From: Bacteroidota bacterium
Lineage (GTDB): Bacteria; Bacteroidota; Bacteroidia; Chitinophagales; Chitinophagaceae
Assembly: GCA_005798905.1 (NCBI GenBank)
Contig: SYIK01000005.1
Coordinates: 62,001-126,000 of the forward strand
Length of the DNA: 64,000 bases
Direction of reading: 5' to 3'
In this document: piece after piece, positions 27,104 through 34,828 of the stretch
Numbering within the stretch: position 1 is the stretch's first letter
How the letters are laid out: every line of letters begins with the position of its first letter
Program-made: the position numbers and the translations under genes
The notes under the pieces: generated by a model
What the model saw: only the letters and a program-made list of their open reading frames with translations
Told to the model about the DNA's origin: nothing
The model's database searches: none

Positions 27104-28114
27104 ATGATAAAAAAAAATTTCAATTTACTTCAATATTTAGCATTTTTTGGATTTGGCATATTCCTTATTTGGTGGTCTGCAAAAAACATCAACGAAGCAG
27201 GCTGGCTTGAAATTAGAAACTCCCTTTTAAAAATTAAATTTTGGTATTTTTTACCCGTAGCTGTGTTATTAATATGTAGTCATTGGTTACGTGGACTTCG
27301 GTGGCGCTTATTAATAGAACCGCTTGGCTTTCAACCCAAAAAATCAAATACATTTTTTGCAGTTATGATTGGCTACTTAGCCAACCTTGCTATTCCACGA
27401 CTTGGCGAAGTATTAAAATGTACAATAATTACACGCTACGACAAAGTTCCGGCTGATAAATTAATAGGAACGATGTTGCTGGAAAGATTAATCGATGTTA
27501 TTTGTCTTTTGCTAGTTTTTTTATTGCTTTTGTTTTCCCAATCACATTTAATTAATTCCTTTTTACAAAAAGTATTCTTACTTCAAAACGAAAATTCTTT
27601 TGAATTTGGAGTGAATTCATTTGTTTTTTTACTTTTATTTTTTTTACTTCCCATCATTACTTTTATTTTTTTTAAAAATAAATTTTCAAACAATCTTCTA
27701 ATTGTAAAACTTAAAAAAATACTATCAGGTGTTTGGCAAGGATTTTTAAGCATTCGGAATGTTAGTCAAAAACGTTTATTTTTTATTCATACTTTTTTAA
27801 TTTGGTTTTTATATTTATCAAGTACTTACCTTGGATTTTTAGCATTGGAAGAAACAAGCCTTTTTGGATTTAATGAAGCACTTGCAGTGTTAGTTTTTGG
27901 TAGTGTTGGTATAATTCTTACCCCCGGCGGATTTGGAGGATATCCGTTTATGGTGCAACAAACATTGATGATTTACGGATTGAATGCAAATATTGGTTGG
28001 GCATTTGGAATGATTACATGGATAGCACAAACGTTTGTAGTAGTATTTTTTGGATTGCTTAGTTTTGTACTACTTCCTTTTATTAATAAAAAGAAAAATG
28101 GACTTTTCAAATAG
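27104..28114 (+). CDS. Flippase-like membrane protein (lysylphosphatidylglycerol synthase TM / UPF0104)
   Basis: Integral membrane protein of 336 aa with about seven to eight helices. The family marks are present: SHWLRGLRWRLLIEPLGF, IGYLANLAIPRLGEVLKC, and LTPGGFGGYPFMVQQTL near the end. Relatives are the membrane part of MprF and related glycolipid or phospholipid flippases; the substrate here is unknown. The next gene, rfaE2, starts inside its last codons (17-base overlap), so the two are coupled. A link to envelope glycolipid export is inferred from that neighbour. Confidence 0.82.
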   Translation: MIKKNFNLLQYLAFFGFGIFLIWWSAKNINEAGWLEIRNSLLKIKFWYFLPVAVLLICSHWLRGLRWRLLIEPLGFQPKKSNTFFAVMIGYLANLAIPRLGEVLKCTIITRYDKVPADKLIGTMLLERLIDVICLLLVFLLLLFSQSHLINSFLQKVFLLQNENSFEFGVNSFVFLLLFFLLPIITFIFFKNKFSNNLLIVKLKKILSGVWQGFLSIRNVSQKRLFFIHTFLIWFLYLSSTYLGFLALEETSLFGFNEALAVLVFGSVGIILTPGGFGGYPFMVQQTLMIYGLNANIGWAFGMITWIAQTFVVVFFGLLSFVLLPFINKKKNGLFK

Positions 28115-28586
28115 TATTGCTTCTAAGATTTGTGAATTATCAAGGATGCTTCAACACGTTGCTGAATTGAAATTGAATAAAAAAACAATCGCATTTACCA
28201 ACGGTTGTTTTGACTTACTTCACGAAGGACATGCTTATTCTCTTTCGCAAGCAGCGCAAGAAGCAGATTTTTTGATTGTTGCGATTAACTCTGATAATTC
28301 TGTAAAAAAGTTGAAAGGAACCAATCGACCAATTAATAATGAAAATACAAGAGCGTTGCAAGTTGCTTCGCTTTCGATGGTGGATGCAGTAATAATTTTT
28401 GATGCGGAAACTCCATTTCAATTAATTGATTCAATTTTACCCGATGTGCTGGTTAAGGGTGGAGATTATACAATTGATCAAATTGTTGGAGCAAAAGAAG
28501 TAATAAATGCTGGTGGAAAAGTAGTAATAAATCCTATCTTAAATGGTTTTTCTACTACAACATTAATTGAAAAAATGTCAAAATAA
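28098..28586 (+). CDS. rfaE2: D-glycero-beta-D-manno-heptose 1-phosphate adenylyltransferase
   Basis: Nucleotidyltransferase that makes ADP-heptose for lipopolysaccharide core. It corresponds to the C-terminal half of HldE as a stand-alone protein of 162 aa. The signature is clear: FTNGCFDLLHEGHAYSL, AINSDNSVKKLKG, VKGGDYTIDQIVG and GFSTTTLIEKM. I choose the ATG at 28098, just before the usual N-terminal helix; an earlier in-frame start at 28050 would lie deep inside the flippase gene. The heptokinase (RfaE1) is not in the window. Confidence 0.93.
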   Translation: MDFSNSIASKICELSRMLQHVAELKLNKKTIAFTNGCFDLLHEGHAYSLSQAAQEADFLIVAINSDNSVKKLKGTNRPINNENTRALQVASLSMVDAVIIFDAETPFQLIDSILPDVLVKGGDYTIDQIVGAKEVINAGGKVVINPILNGFSTTTLIEKMSK

Positions 28587-28591
28587 CTTTT

Positions 28592-30115
28592 ATGAATTTT
28601 TTAAAAGATCTTGGAATAAAAGAAATTAATGCAGGTGTTTCAACGGGATCAATTTGGATTAATACAAAAAAAGAAATATTAAATTCTTTTTCGCCGGTTG
28701 ATGGAAAATTAATTGGATCTGTTCAACTTACAACAGTTGAAACTTATGACAAAGTAATTATTACTGCAGCAAATGCATTTTTAGTTTGGCGACAAATTCC
28801 TGCTCCAAAAAGAGGTGAAATCGTTCGTCAAATTGGCGATTCGTTGCGGCAGAAAAAAGATTTTTTAGGAAAACTCGTTTCCTACGAAATGGGAAAAAGT
28901 TTGCAAGAAGGATACGGCGAAGTACAAGAGATGATTGACATCTGCGATTTTGCAGTTGGGCTTTCGCGTCAACTTTACGGTTTGAGTATGCATAGCGAAC
29001 GTTCGCAACATAGAATGTACGAACAGTGGCATCCACTTGGAATTGTTGGAATTATTTCAGCATTTAATTTCCCGGTTGCTGTTTGGAGTTGGAATGCAAT
29101 GTTGGCATTAGTTTGCGGTGATGTTTGCGTTTGGAAACCTTCCGAAAAAACACCTCTTTGCGCTATTGCTTGTCAAAATATTATTTCAGAAATTTTTATA
29201 AAAAATAATCTTCCAGAAGGAATTTGTAGTTTAATTATTGGCGATAAATCCACCGGCGAATTGATGGCAAACGATAAAAGAATTCCATTGATTTCCGCCA
29301 CCGGATCTTCCAAAATGGGAAAAGCTGTTGCAACAGCTTTGGGTGCTAGACTTGGAAAAAGTTTGTTGGAATTAGGTGGAAACAATGCAGTCATCATTTC
29401 TAATAAAGCAGATTTGGATATTGCAATTCGCGGTTCCGTTTTTGGTGCAGTTGGAACAGCTGGACAAAGATGCACCACTACTCGTCGTTTAATAATTCAT
29501 GAAGAAATTTATGATGCTGTAAAAAATAAATTAACGAATGCTTACAAACAAATAACAATCGGAAATCCGCTTGAAGAAAAAAATCTTGTTGGTCCTTTGA
29601 TTGATAAAGATGCTGTATCAGCTTATTTAGCTGCAATTGAAGCATGTAAAAAAGAAGGTGGAAAATTTGTAGTTGAAGGCGGAGTTGTTACAGGCGAAGG
29701 ATTTGAAAGTGGTTGTTATGTAAAACCATGTATTGCTGAAGCAAATCCAAATTATAAAATTGTACAACAAGAAACTTTTGCTCCAATTCTTTATTTATTA
29801 AAATATTCAACTGCGGAAGAAGCGTTGGCTATTCAAAACAATGTACCACAGGGGCTTTCATCTTCTATAATTACAAATGATTTAAAAGAAGCTGAACAGT
29901 TTTTATCTTCTTCAGGCAGTGATTGCGGAATTGCAAATGTAAATATTGGAACAAGTGGCGCAGAAATTGGTGGTGCTTTTGGCGGAGAAAAAGAAACCGG
30001 TGGTGGAAGAGAAAGCGGAAGCGATGCTTGGAAAAATTACATGCGCCGACAAACAAATACAATTAATTACAGCAACACATTGCCACTTGCACAAGGAATT
30101 AAATTTGATATTTAA
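28592..30115 (+). CDS. Aldehyde dehydrogenase, ALDH7 (alpha-aminoadipic semialdehyde) type
   Basis: NAD-dependent aldehyde dehydrogenase of 507 aa. The glutamate motif LLELGGNNAVI and the nucleophile motif GTAGQRCTTTRR (catalytic Cys) are present, along with FNFPVAVWSWN at the cofactor site and ETFAPILYLLKY. These, and EIGGAFGGEKETGGGRESGSD near the end, are typical of antiquitin/ALDH7, which oxidises aminoadipic semialdehyde in lysine breakdown. The gene begins 5 bases after rfaE2, so it shares its transcript although the functions differ. Confidence 0.92.
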   Translation: MNFLKDLGIKEINAGVSTGSIWINTKKEILNSFSPVDGKLIGSVQLTTVETYDKVIITAANAFLVWRQIPAPKRGEIVRQIGDSLRQKKDFLGKLVSYEMGKSLQEGYGEVQEMIDICDFAVGLSRQLYGLSMHSERSQHRMYEQWHPLGIVGIISAFNFPVAVWSWNAMLALVCGDVCVWKPSEKTPLCAIACQNIISEIFIKNNLPEGICSLIIGDKSTGELMANDKRIPLISATGSSKMGKAVATALGARLGKSLLELGGNNAVIISNKADLDIAIRGSVFGAVGTAGQRCTTTRRLIIHEEIYDAVKNKLTNAYKQITIGNPLEEKNLVGPLIDKDAVSAYLAAIEACKKEGGKFVVEGGVVTGEGFESGCYVKPCIAEANPNYKIVQQETFAPILYLLKYSTAEEALAIQNNVPQGLSSSIITNDLKEAEQFLSSSGSDCGIANVNIGTSGAEIGGAFGGEKETGGGRESGSDAWKNYMRRQTNTINYSNTLPLAQGIKFDI

Positions 30116-30156
30116 TTCCTTGTCAAAATAAATATTCAACTAATAAATAATAAAAA

Positions 30157-31806
30157 ATGATTTCGAGATTTTTAATTCCCGTTACAATTTTTCTGTCAAT
30201 TAATTCATTTGCACAAACAGAAGCTTCCACTACAAATGGTTGGCATTTGAAAGATAATGTTACTGATAGTTTTTATGGAATTAGTTTGGATAAAGCTTAC
30301 GAATTTGTAAAAAACAAAAAGAGCAAAACAGTAATAGTAGCTGTCATCGATTCCGGAATTGACACGCTTCACGAAGATTTAAAACCTGTGCTATGGCGCA
30401 ATCCAAAGGAAATTCCTAATAACAATAAAGACGACGACAAGAATGGTTTTGTGGACGATATTTTCGGATGGAATTTTATTGGCGGAAAAAACGGAGCGAA
30501 TGTTACTGTCGACTCTTACGAAAGAGATAGAGTTTATTTTAAGTTTAAAAACCAATTTGAAAATAAAAAAATAAATATTGATTCATTAAATAAGAATGAA
30601 AAATATTTGTATGAAATGTGGTTGAGGGCAGAAAGTGAAAAACTTTCCGCTGAAACAAATAGTGTGGATATGGGAATGTTAATCATGCTACTTTCTACTT
30701 TACAAGAAAGCGATAGCACATTGAAAAATATTTTCAAAAAAGAAATTTTTACAGGAGTTGAATTGAATCAATTAAAACCTGAAGACATCGCTGTAAAAAA
30801 AGCACAATCTGTTTTTTTGAATTTGATGAAAATGAATAATGCGTTGGAAGCAACCAACAAAGAATTTGTTGATGGGCTTTCAGAATACATTGAATCTGAA
30901 AAAAGAAAAACGGAATCTAAAACCAATGCACCAAAATCTTACCGTTCGGATGTAGTTGCAGATAACTATTCCGATTTCAACGACAAAAATTATGGTAACA
31001 ATAATGTTTTTGTTGATAACAAATCTGCATTTCATGGCACGCATGTTTCTGGAATTATTGCTGCAAAAAGAAACAATAATTTAGGAATTGATGGCATTGC
31101 AGACAATGTAAAAATCATGACACTCCGCGCAGTTCCTGATGGTGATGAACACGATAAAGATATTGCGTTGGCTATTCGATACGCAGTAGATAATGGAGCC
31201 CAAATAATCAATATGAGTTTTGGAAAAAGTTTTTCTCCAGAAAAATATTGGGTTGATGAAGCCGTTGAATATGCAAATAAAAATGGAGTTCTTTTGGTGC
31301 ATGCTGCAGGTAATGATGCAAAAAATATTGACTCTGTTTCAAATTTTCCCAACCCTATCTCTCAAATTCAAAATAAAAAAGCAACTAACTGGATAACAGT
31401 TGGAGCAAGTGGAGATAATAAATTAGGAGGAATTGTTGCTAATTTTTCCAATTTTGGAAAACAAGAAGTGGATGTTTTTGCTCCTGGTGTAAAAATTTAT
31501 TCTACCATTCCTGGTGGAAATACTTACGGCAATGCACAAGGTACAAGTATGGCTTCGCCTGTTGTGGCAGGATTAGCTGCTTTTGTGTTATCGTACTTTC
31601 CAAATCTTAGTGCCGAACAATTGAAATATGTTATTGAAAATTCTTCATCAGTTGTAAATACAAAAATTATAAAACCAGATACCGGTGTAGAAATGAATTT
31701 GAATGAAATAAGTAAAACTGGCGGTATCATAAATGCTTACGAAGCCATCAAATTAGCAGCTCAACTAAAAGGTGAGCGAGTTTCAAAACCACTTAAAGGA
31801 TTTTAA
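30157..31806 (+). CDS. Secreted subtilisin-like serine protease (S8)
   Basis: Exported endopeptidase of 549 aa. The N-terminus is a signal peptide (about 1-20, ending SFAQ). The triad is Asp65 in AVIDSGIDT, His296 in FHGTHVSGI, and Ser464 in GTSMASPVV. The Asp-His spacing is about 230 residues rather than roughly 35-70, because a helical, charged insertion fills the gap. No propeptide domain or C-terminal sorting domain is evident, so it is probably periplasmic. The gene follows the ALDH by 41 bases and precedes the DinB gene by 28. Confidence 0.9.
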   Translation: MISRFLIPVTIFLSINSFAQTEASTTNGWHLKDNVTDSFYGISLDKAYEFVKNKKSKTVIVAVIDSGIDTLHEDLKPVLWRNPKEIPNNNKDDDKNGFVDDIFGWNFIGGKNGANVTVDSYERDRVYFKFKNQFENKKINIDSLNKNEKYLYEMWLRAESEKLSAETNSVDMGMLIMLLSTLQESDSTLKNIFKKEIFTGVELNQLKPEDIAVKKAQSVFLNLMKMNNALEATNKEFVDGLSEYIESEKRKTESKTNAPKSYRSDVVADNYSDFNDKNYGNNNVFVDNKSAFHGTHVSGIIAAKRNNNLGIDGIADNVKIMTLRAVPDGDEHDKDIALAIRYAVDNGAQIINMSFGKSFSPEKYWVDEAVEYANKNGVLLVHAAGNDAKNIDSVSNFPNPISQIQNKKATNWITVGASGDNKLGGIVANFSNFGKQEVDVFAPGVKIYSTIPGGNTYGNAQGTSMASPVVAGLAAFVLSYFPNLSAEQLKYVIENSSSVVNTKIIKPDTGVEMNLNEISKTGGIINAYEAIKLAAQLKGERVSKPLKGF

Positions 31807-31834
31807 TTCATTTTTTAATTAAAATAATTTTATT

Positions 31835-32344
31835 ATGTCACGGCCAGATTTAAACCTTGTTCCTGAATTTTATCGGAATTATATTCAGCAAGTAAAAGAA
31901 GAAAATTTATTTGATGCTTTTCGAAATAACACCAATGAAATTGTAAATTTCTTATCAACGATTTCTTCCGATAAACAAAATTATAGCTATGCTGAAAACA
32001 AGTGGTCGATAAAAGAAGTGATTCAACACATCATCGATTCAGAAAGAGTTTTCAGCTATCGTGCACTTCGATTTGCAAGAAAAGATACTACCCCACTACC
32101 CGGTTTTGACGAAAATTTATTTGCCAAAAATGCGAAAGTAGAAAATAAGAATTGGGGAAATTTAATTGATGAACTAGTTACTGTTAGAAAAGCTACAGAA
32201 TTTCTTTTCAATTCGTTCGACGATGATCAACTATCAGAAATAGGAATTGCTAATAAAAACAAAATAAGTGTTTTAGCAATTGGATTTGTTTGCGTTGGAC
32301 ATTGCAAACATCACATCAATATTATTAAGGAACGTTATTTGTAA
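31835..32344 (+). CDS. DinB family protein
   Basis: Four-helix-bundle protein of 169 aa of the DinB/YfiT superfamily, often a metal-dependent thiol S-transferase or hydrolase. The metal-histidine pattern is seen: an early helix with WSIKEVIQHIIDSERVFSYR, and a C-terminal VGHCKHHINIIKERYL. The role here is unknown. It is the last gene of the plus-strand group from 27104 and converges with the tail-specific protease, with only 4 bases between stops. Confidence 0.85.
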   Translation: MSRPDLNLVPEFYRNYIQQVKEENLFDAFRNNTNEIVNFLSTISSDKQNYSYAENKWSIKEVIQHIIDSERVFSYRALRFARKDTTPLPGFDENLFAKNAKVENKNWGNLIDELVTVRKATEFLFNSFDDDQLSEIGIANKNKISVLAIGFVCVGHCKHHINIIKERYL

Positions 32345-32348
32345 TTCA

Positions 32349-34478
32349 TTAGTTTTTTTTCGCAAATGCCAAATTTCGTTGTGTAGCCATATCAACCGTA
32401 ATTGCTGACACATGATCAATATAAATATCTTTACGAAGATTTTTTAACCATTGCTCAAAACGATCTTGTTTCCCTTTATCATAAGTAAATCGATTTGCAT
32501 CTTGTGGCAATGAATAGATGTCAATTTCTTGTTGACTTTTTCGCACATCATCCAATTGTTTTATTGCATTGCGAATTGTTTTTTGTTCTTGTTGGTATTT
32601 TTCCAATTTTAGAAAAAATTCTTTTCTGTTTTGCTTGGAAAGCCATTCAGTAGTTTCTTTAATTAATTTAAATGTTGAATTTGTATCTAGTCGTTGACCA
32701 CTTAAATTTTTAATCGCTTCCAATTCATACCCAGAATTCCATTTTTTTATTAAAACTTTTTCTATTTCATCCCAAGGCAATGCATCAGTATTATTCATTT
32801 CTCGCAACTCCAAATATTCATAATTATCAGGAAGAACAATATCCGAAACAACGCCGCGTAATTGTGTTGAACCTCCATTAACTCGATAATATTTTTGTAA
32901 AGTGAGTTTTAAAGTTCCCATATCAGAACTTGATGTTTGATAACCCAAAGCTGGATCAATTCCAATATTGCGCTGAACAGTTCCTTTTCCATAAGTTGAA
33001 GTACTTCCAATCACAATACCGCGTTTGTAATCTTGAATTGCAGCTGCAAAAATTTCAGATGCGGAAGCGCTAAACTCATTCACCATAACGGTTAATGGGC
33101 CATCGTACAACACTGCACGATCTTTATCTTCTAAAATAATTGGTTTCCCTTCCCTATCTTTTACTTGAACGACCGGTCCTGTTTCGATAAATAAACCCAC
33201 CATTTGAACTACATCATAAAGTGATCCGCCGCCATTATTTCTTAAATCGAGAACAATTCCATCAACTTTATTTTCTTTTAATTTAATTACTTCTTTTGCA
33301 ACATCAATAAAGCAACGATTTCCTTTTGGATCATTAAAATCGGCATAAAATTCCGGTAAAAAAATGTATCCAATTTTTTTGCCATCTTTATTTACAATCG
33401 CACTTTTAGCAAAAACTTCATCTTGTACAATTCTATCTCTAATCAACGTAACTGCTTTAATTGATCCATCTTGTTTTTTTACGGTAATTGTAACTTCAGT
33501 TCCTTTTTCTCCACGAATTAATTTAACCGCATCTTCAACAACAAAACCAGTCAATTCAACAGCCTCTTCTTTTCCTTGCGAAACTTTATATAAAATATCG
33601 CCTACTTGTAATTCACCAGACTTCCAAGCCGGCGTGCCTGCAAGTAATGAACTAATTTTAATATTCCCTTCATCATAAATCAAAGCAGCGCCAATTCCAA
33701 AATAGCGCCCACTCATTTGTTCATCAAAATATCTTTTATCAACCGGCGGGAGAAATTCCGTGTGCGGATCCATTGCGCTTGTAATTTCACTAACAAATAA
33801 ATTGAATTTATCGTCTTCAGAAAACTTAAATCGATAACGATCAAAAGTTCTGTTCATTGATTTAAGCACTTTTTCGCGAGCTTCTTTTTCTAATTCATTA
33901 TTTGTTTTTGAAATATAATCAGTTCGATCTTTATTTTTTTCTTTGATCTCCAATGCCTCCGCATATCTTTCCAATGTTTGAAATTTCAACCACTTCCTCC
34001 AATTTTCTTTTCGTTTGTTTTCCGAAACTGAAAACTGATTTTTTTTAACATCAATTTGAATCTGTTCATCCACTGAAAAATCGAAAGGTTGCTCTAATAG
34101 TTGCGCGTACAACAATCCTGCTTCTTCAATTCTTTTATTAAAAATTTGACTTACAGAAAGAAAAAATTCAACATCAGCGCCAAGCATTTCATCGTCAATT
34201 CTTGTTTCATATTTTTTAAGCGATGTAATATCGCTTTGGAGAAAAATATTTTTATTAGGATCTAGCACTTCAAAATAGCGGTGATAAATATTTTTTGAAA
34301 AATTATCGTCAATTTTTTTAGGACTAAAATGACCCGCTGTTAGCATTTCGGTAATACTTTGTAATATTTTTTCATACTTGCCGGGTTGGCTTTGTTTATT
34401 AAATAATATAGCACTTGAAAAAACAATGCCACCAACAATTAATAAAACACCTAAAAAAATTCGCTTAATGTAATTCAT
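32349..34478 (-). CDS. prc: Carboxy-terminal processing (tail-specific) protease, S41
   Basis: Periplasmic S41A protease of 709 aa. An N-terminal membrane or signal segment (residues 7-26) is followed by a helical N-domain, a PDZ domain (FGIGAALIYDEGNIKISSLL ... AWKSGELQVGD), and the catalytic core with LRNNGGGSLYDVVQ, the serine in NEFSASASE, and the lysine in TYGKGTVQ. The C-terminal helical DUF3340-like region (DALPWDEIEK) is that of Prc. Length fits Prc better than short CtpA. It is preceded by the tRNA-His gene on the same strand. Confidence 0.93.
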   Translation of the reverse strand: MNYIKRIFLGVLLIVGGIVFSSAILFNKQSQPGKYEKILQSITEMLTAGHFSPKKIDDNFSKNIYHRYFEVLDPNKNIFLQSDITSLKKYETRIDDEMLGADVEFFLSVSQIFNKRIEEAGLLYAQLLEQPFDFSVDEQIQIDVKKNQFSVSENKRKENWRKWLKFQTLERYAEALEIKEKNKDRTDYISKTNNELEKEAREKVLKSMNRTFDRYRFKFSEDDKFNLFVSEITSAMDPHTEFLPPVDKRYFDEQMSGRYFGIGAALIYDEGNIKISSLLAGTPAWKSGELQVGDILYKVSQGKEEAVELTGFVVEDAVKLIRGEKGTEVTITVKKQDGSIKAVTLIRDRIVQDEVFAKSAIVNKDGKKIGYIFLPEFYADFNDPKGNRCFIDVAKEVIKLKENKVDGIVLDLRNNGGGSLYDVVQMVGLFIETGPVVQVKDREGKPIILEDKDRAVLYDGPLTVMVNEFSASASEIFAAAIQDYKRGIVIGSTSTYGKGTVQRNIGIDPALGYQTSSSDMGTLKLTLQKYYRVNGGSTQLRGVVSDIVLPDNYEYLELREMNNTDALPWDEIEKVLIKKWNSGYELEAIKNLSGQRLDTNSTFKLIKETTEWLSKQNRKEFFLKLEKYQQEQKTIRNAIKQLDDVRKSQQEIDIYSLPQDANRFTYDKGKQDRFEQWLKNLRKDIYIDHVSAITVDMATQRNLAFAKKN

Positions 34479-34576
34479 ACTATTTCCGTTTCATTTATGA
34501 GTTATAAAAATAAGCTAAAACAATTTTTATTAAGTTAAATAAAAACTAAATGCCTCTCAAAGAGAAGCATTTAAAG

Positions 34577-34651
34577 GGTGACCAATGGGGTTCGAACCCA
34601 CGACCCTCAGAACCACAATCTGATGCTCTAACCAGCTGAGCTATGGCCACC
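34577..34651 (-). tRNA. tRNA-His (GTG)
   Basis: Full cloverleaf on the minus strand: 7-bp acceptor stem plus the extra G-1 pairing with C73, which is the identity mark of tRNA-His; D-arm AGCTCAGCTGGTTAGAGC; anticodon stem TCAGA/TCTGA with loop TTGTGGT (anticodon GTG); T-arm GTGGGTTCGAACCCCAT (stem with the GTTCGAA loop). CCA is not encoded. The 350-base region between prc and the outer-membrane gene holds this tRNA, its promoter, and nothing else I can support. Confidence 0.95.
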
Positions 34652-34664
34652 GTAAAGTAGTTTG

Positions 34665-34696
34665 CGAAAGTAAATAATTTGAAGAAGTCTTCAAAA
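34665..34696 (-). promoter_or_regulatory. Candidate promoter of tRNA-His with an overlapping palindrome
   Basis: TTTTG (complement of 34692-34696), 19 bases, then TACTTTCG (complement of 34665-34672), one base off the -7 consensus. The start would be about 7 bases before the tRNA. An 18-base palindrome with 8-base arms TTTGAAGA / TCTTCAAA (34678-34695) lies over the -33 element. Confidence 0.55.
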
Positions 34697-34828
34697 TAGA
34701 ATTCACATAATTGAAATAAAATTTTAATCGTCTTCAAATTTCCATTTATAATACTCCTCTTACCTTCTGTCATAATTAATAGTTGATATAGATTAAAAAT
34801 GTAGAAATTTGTACCCATTTTTAATCCT

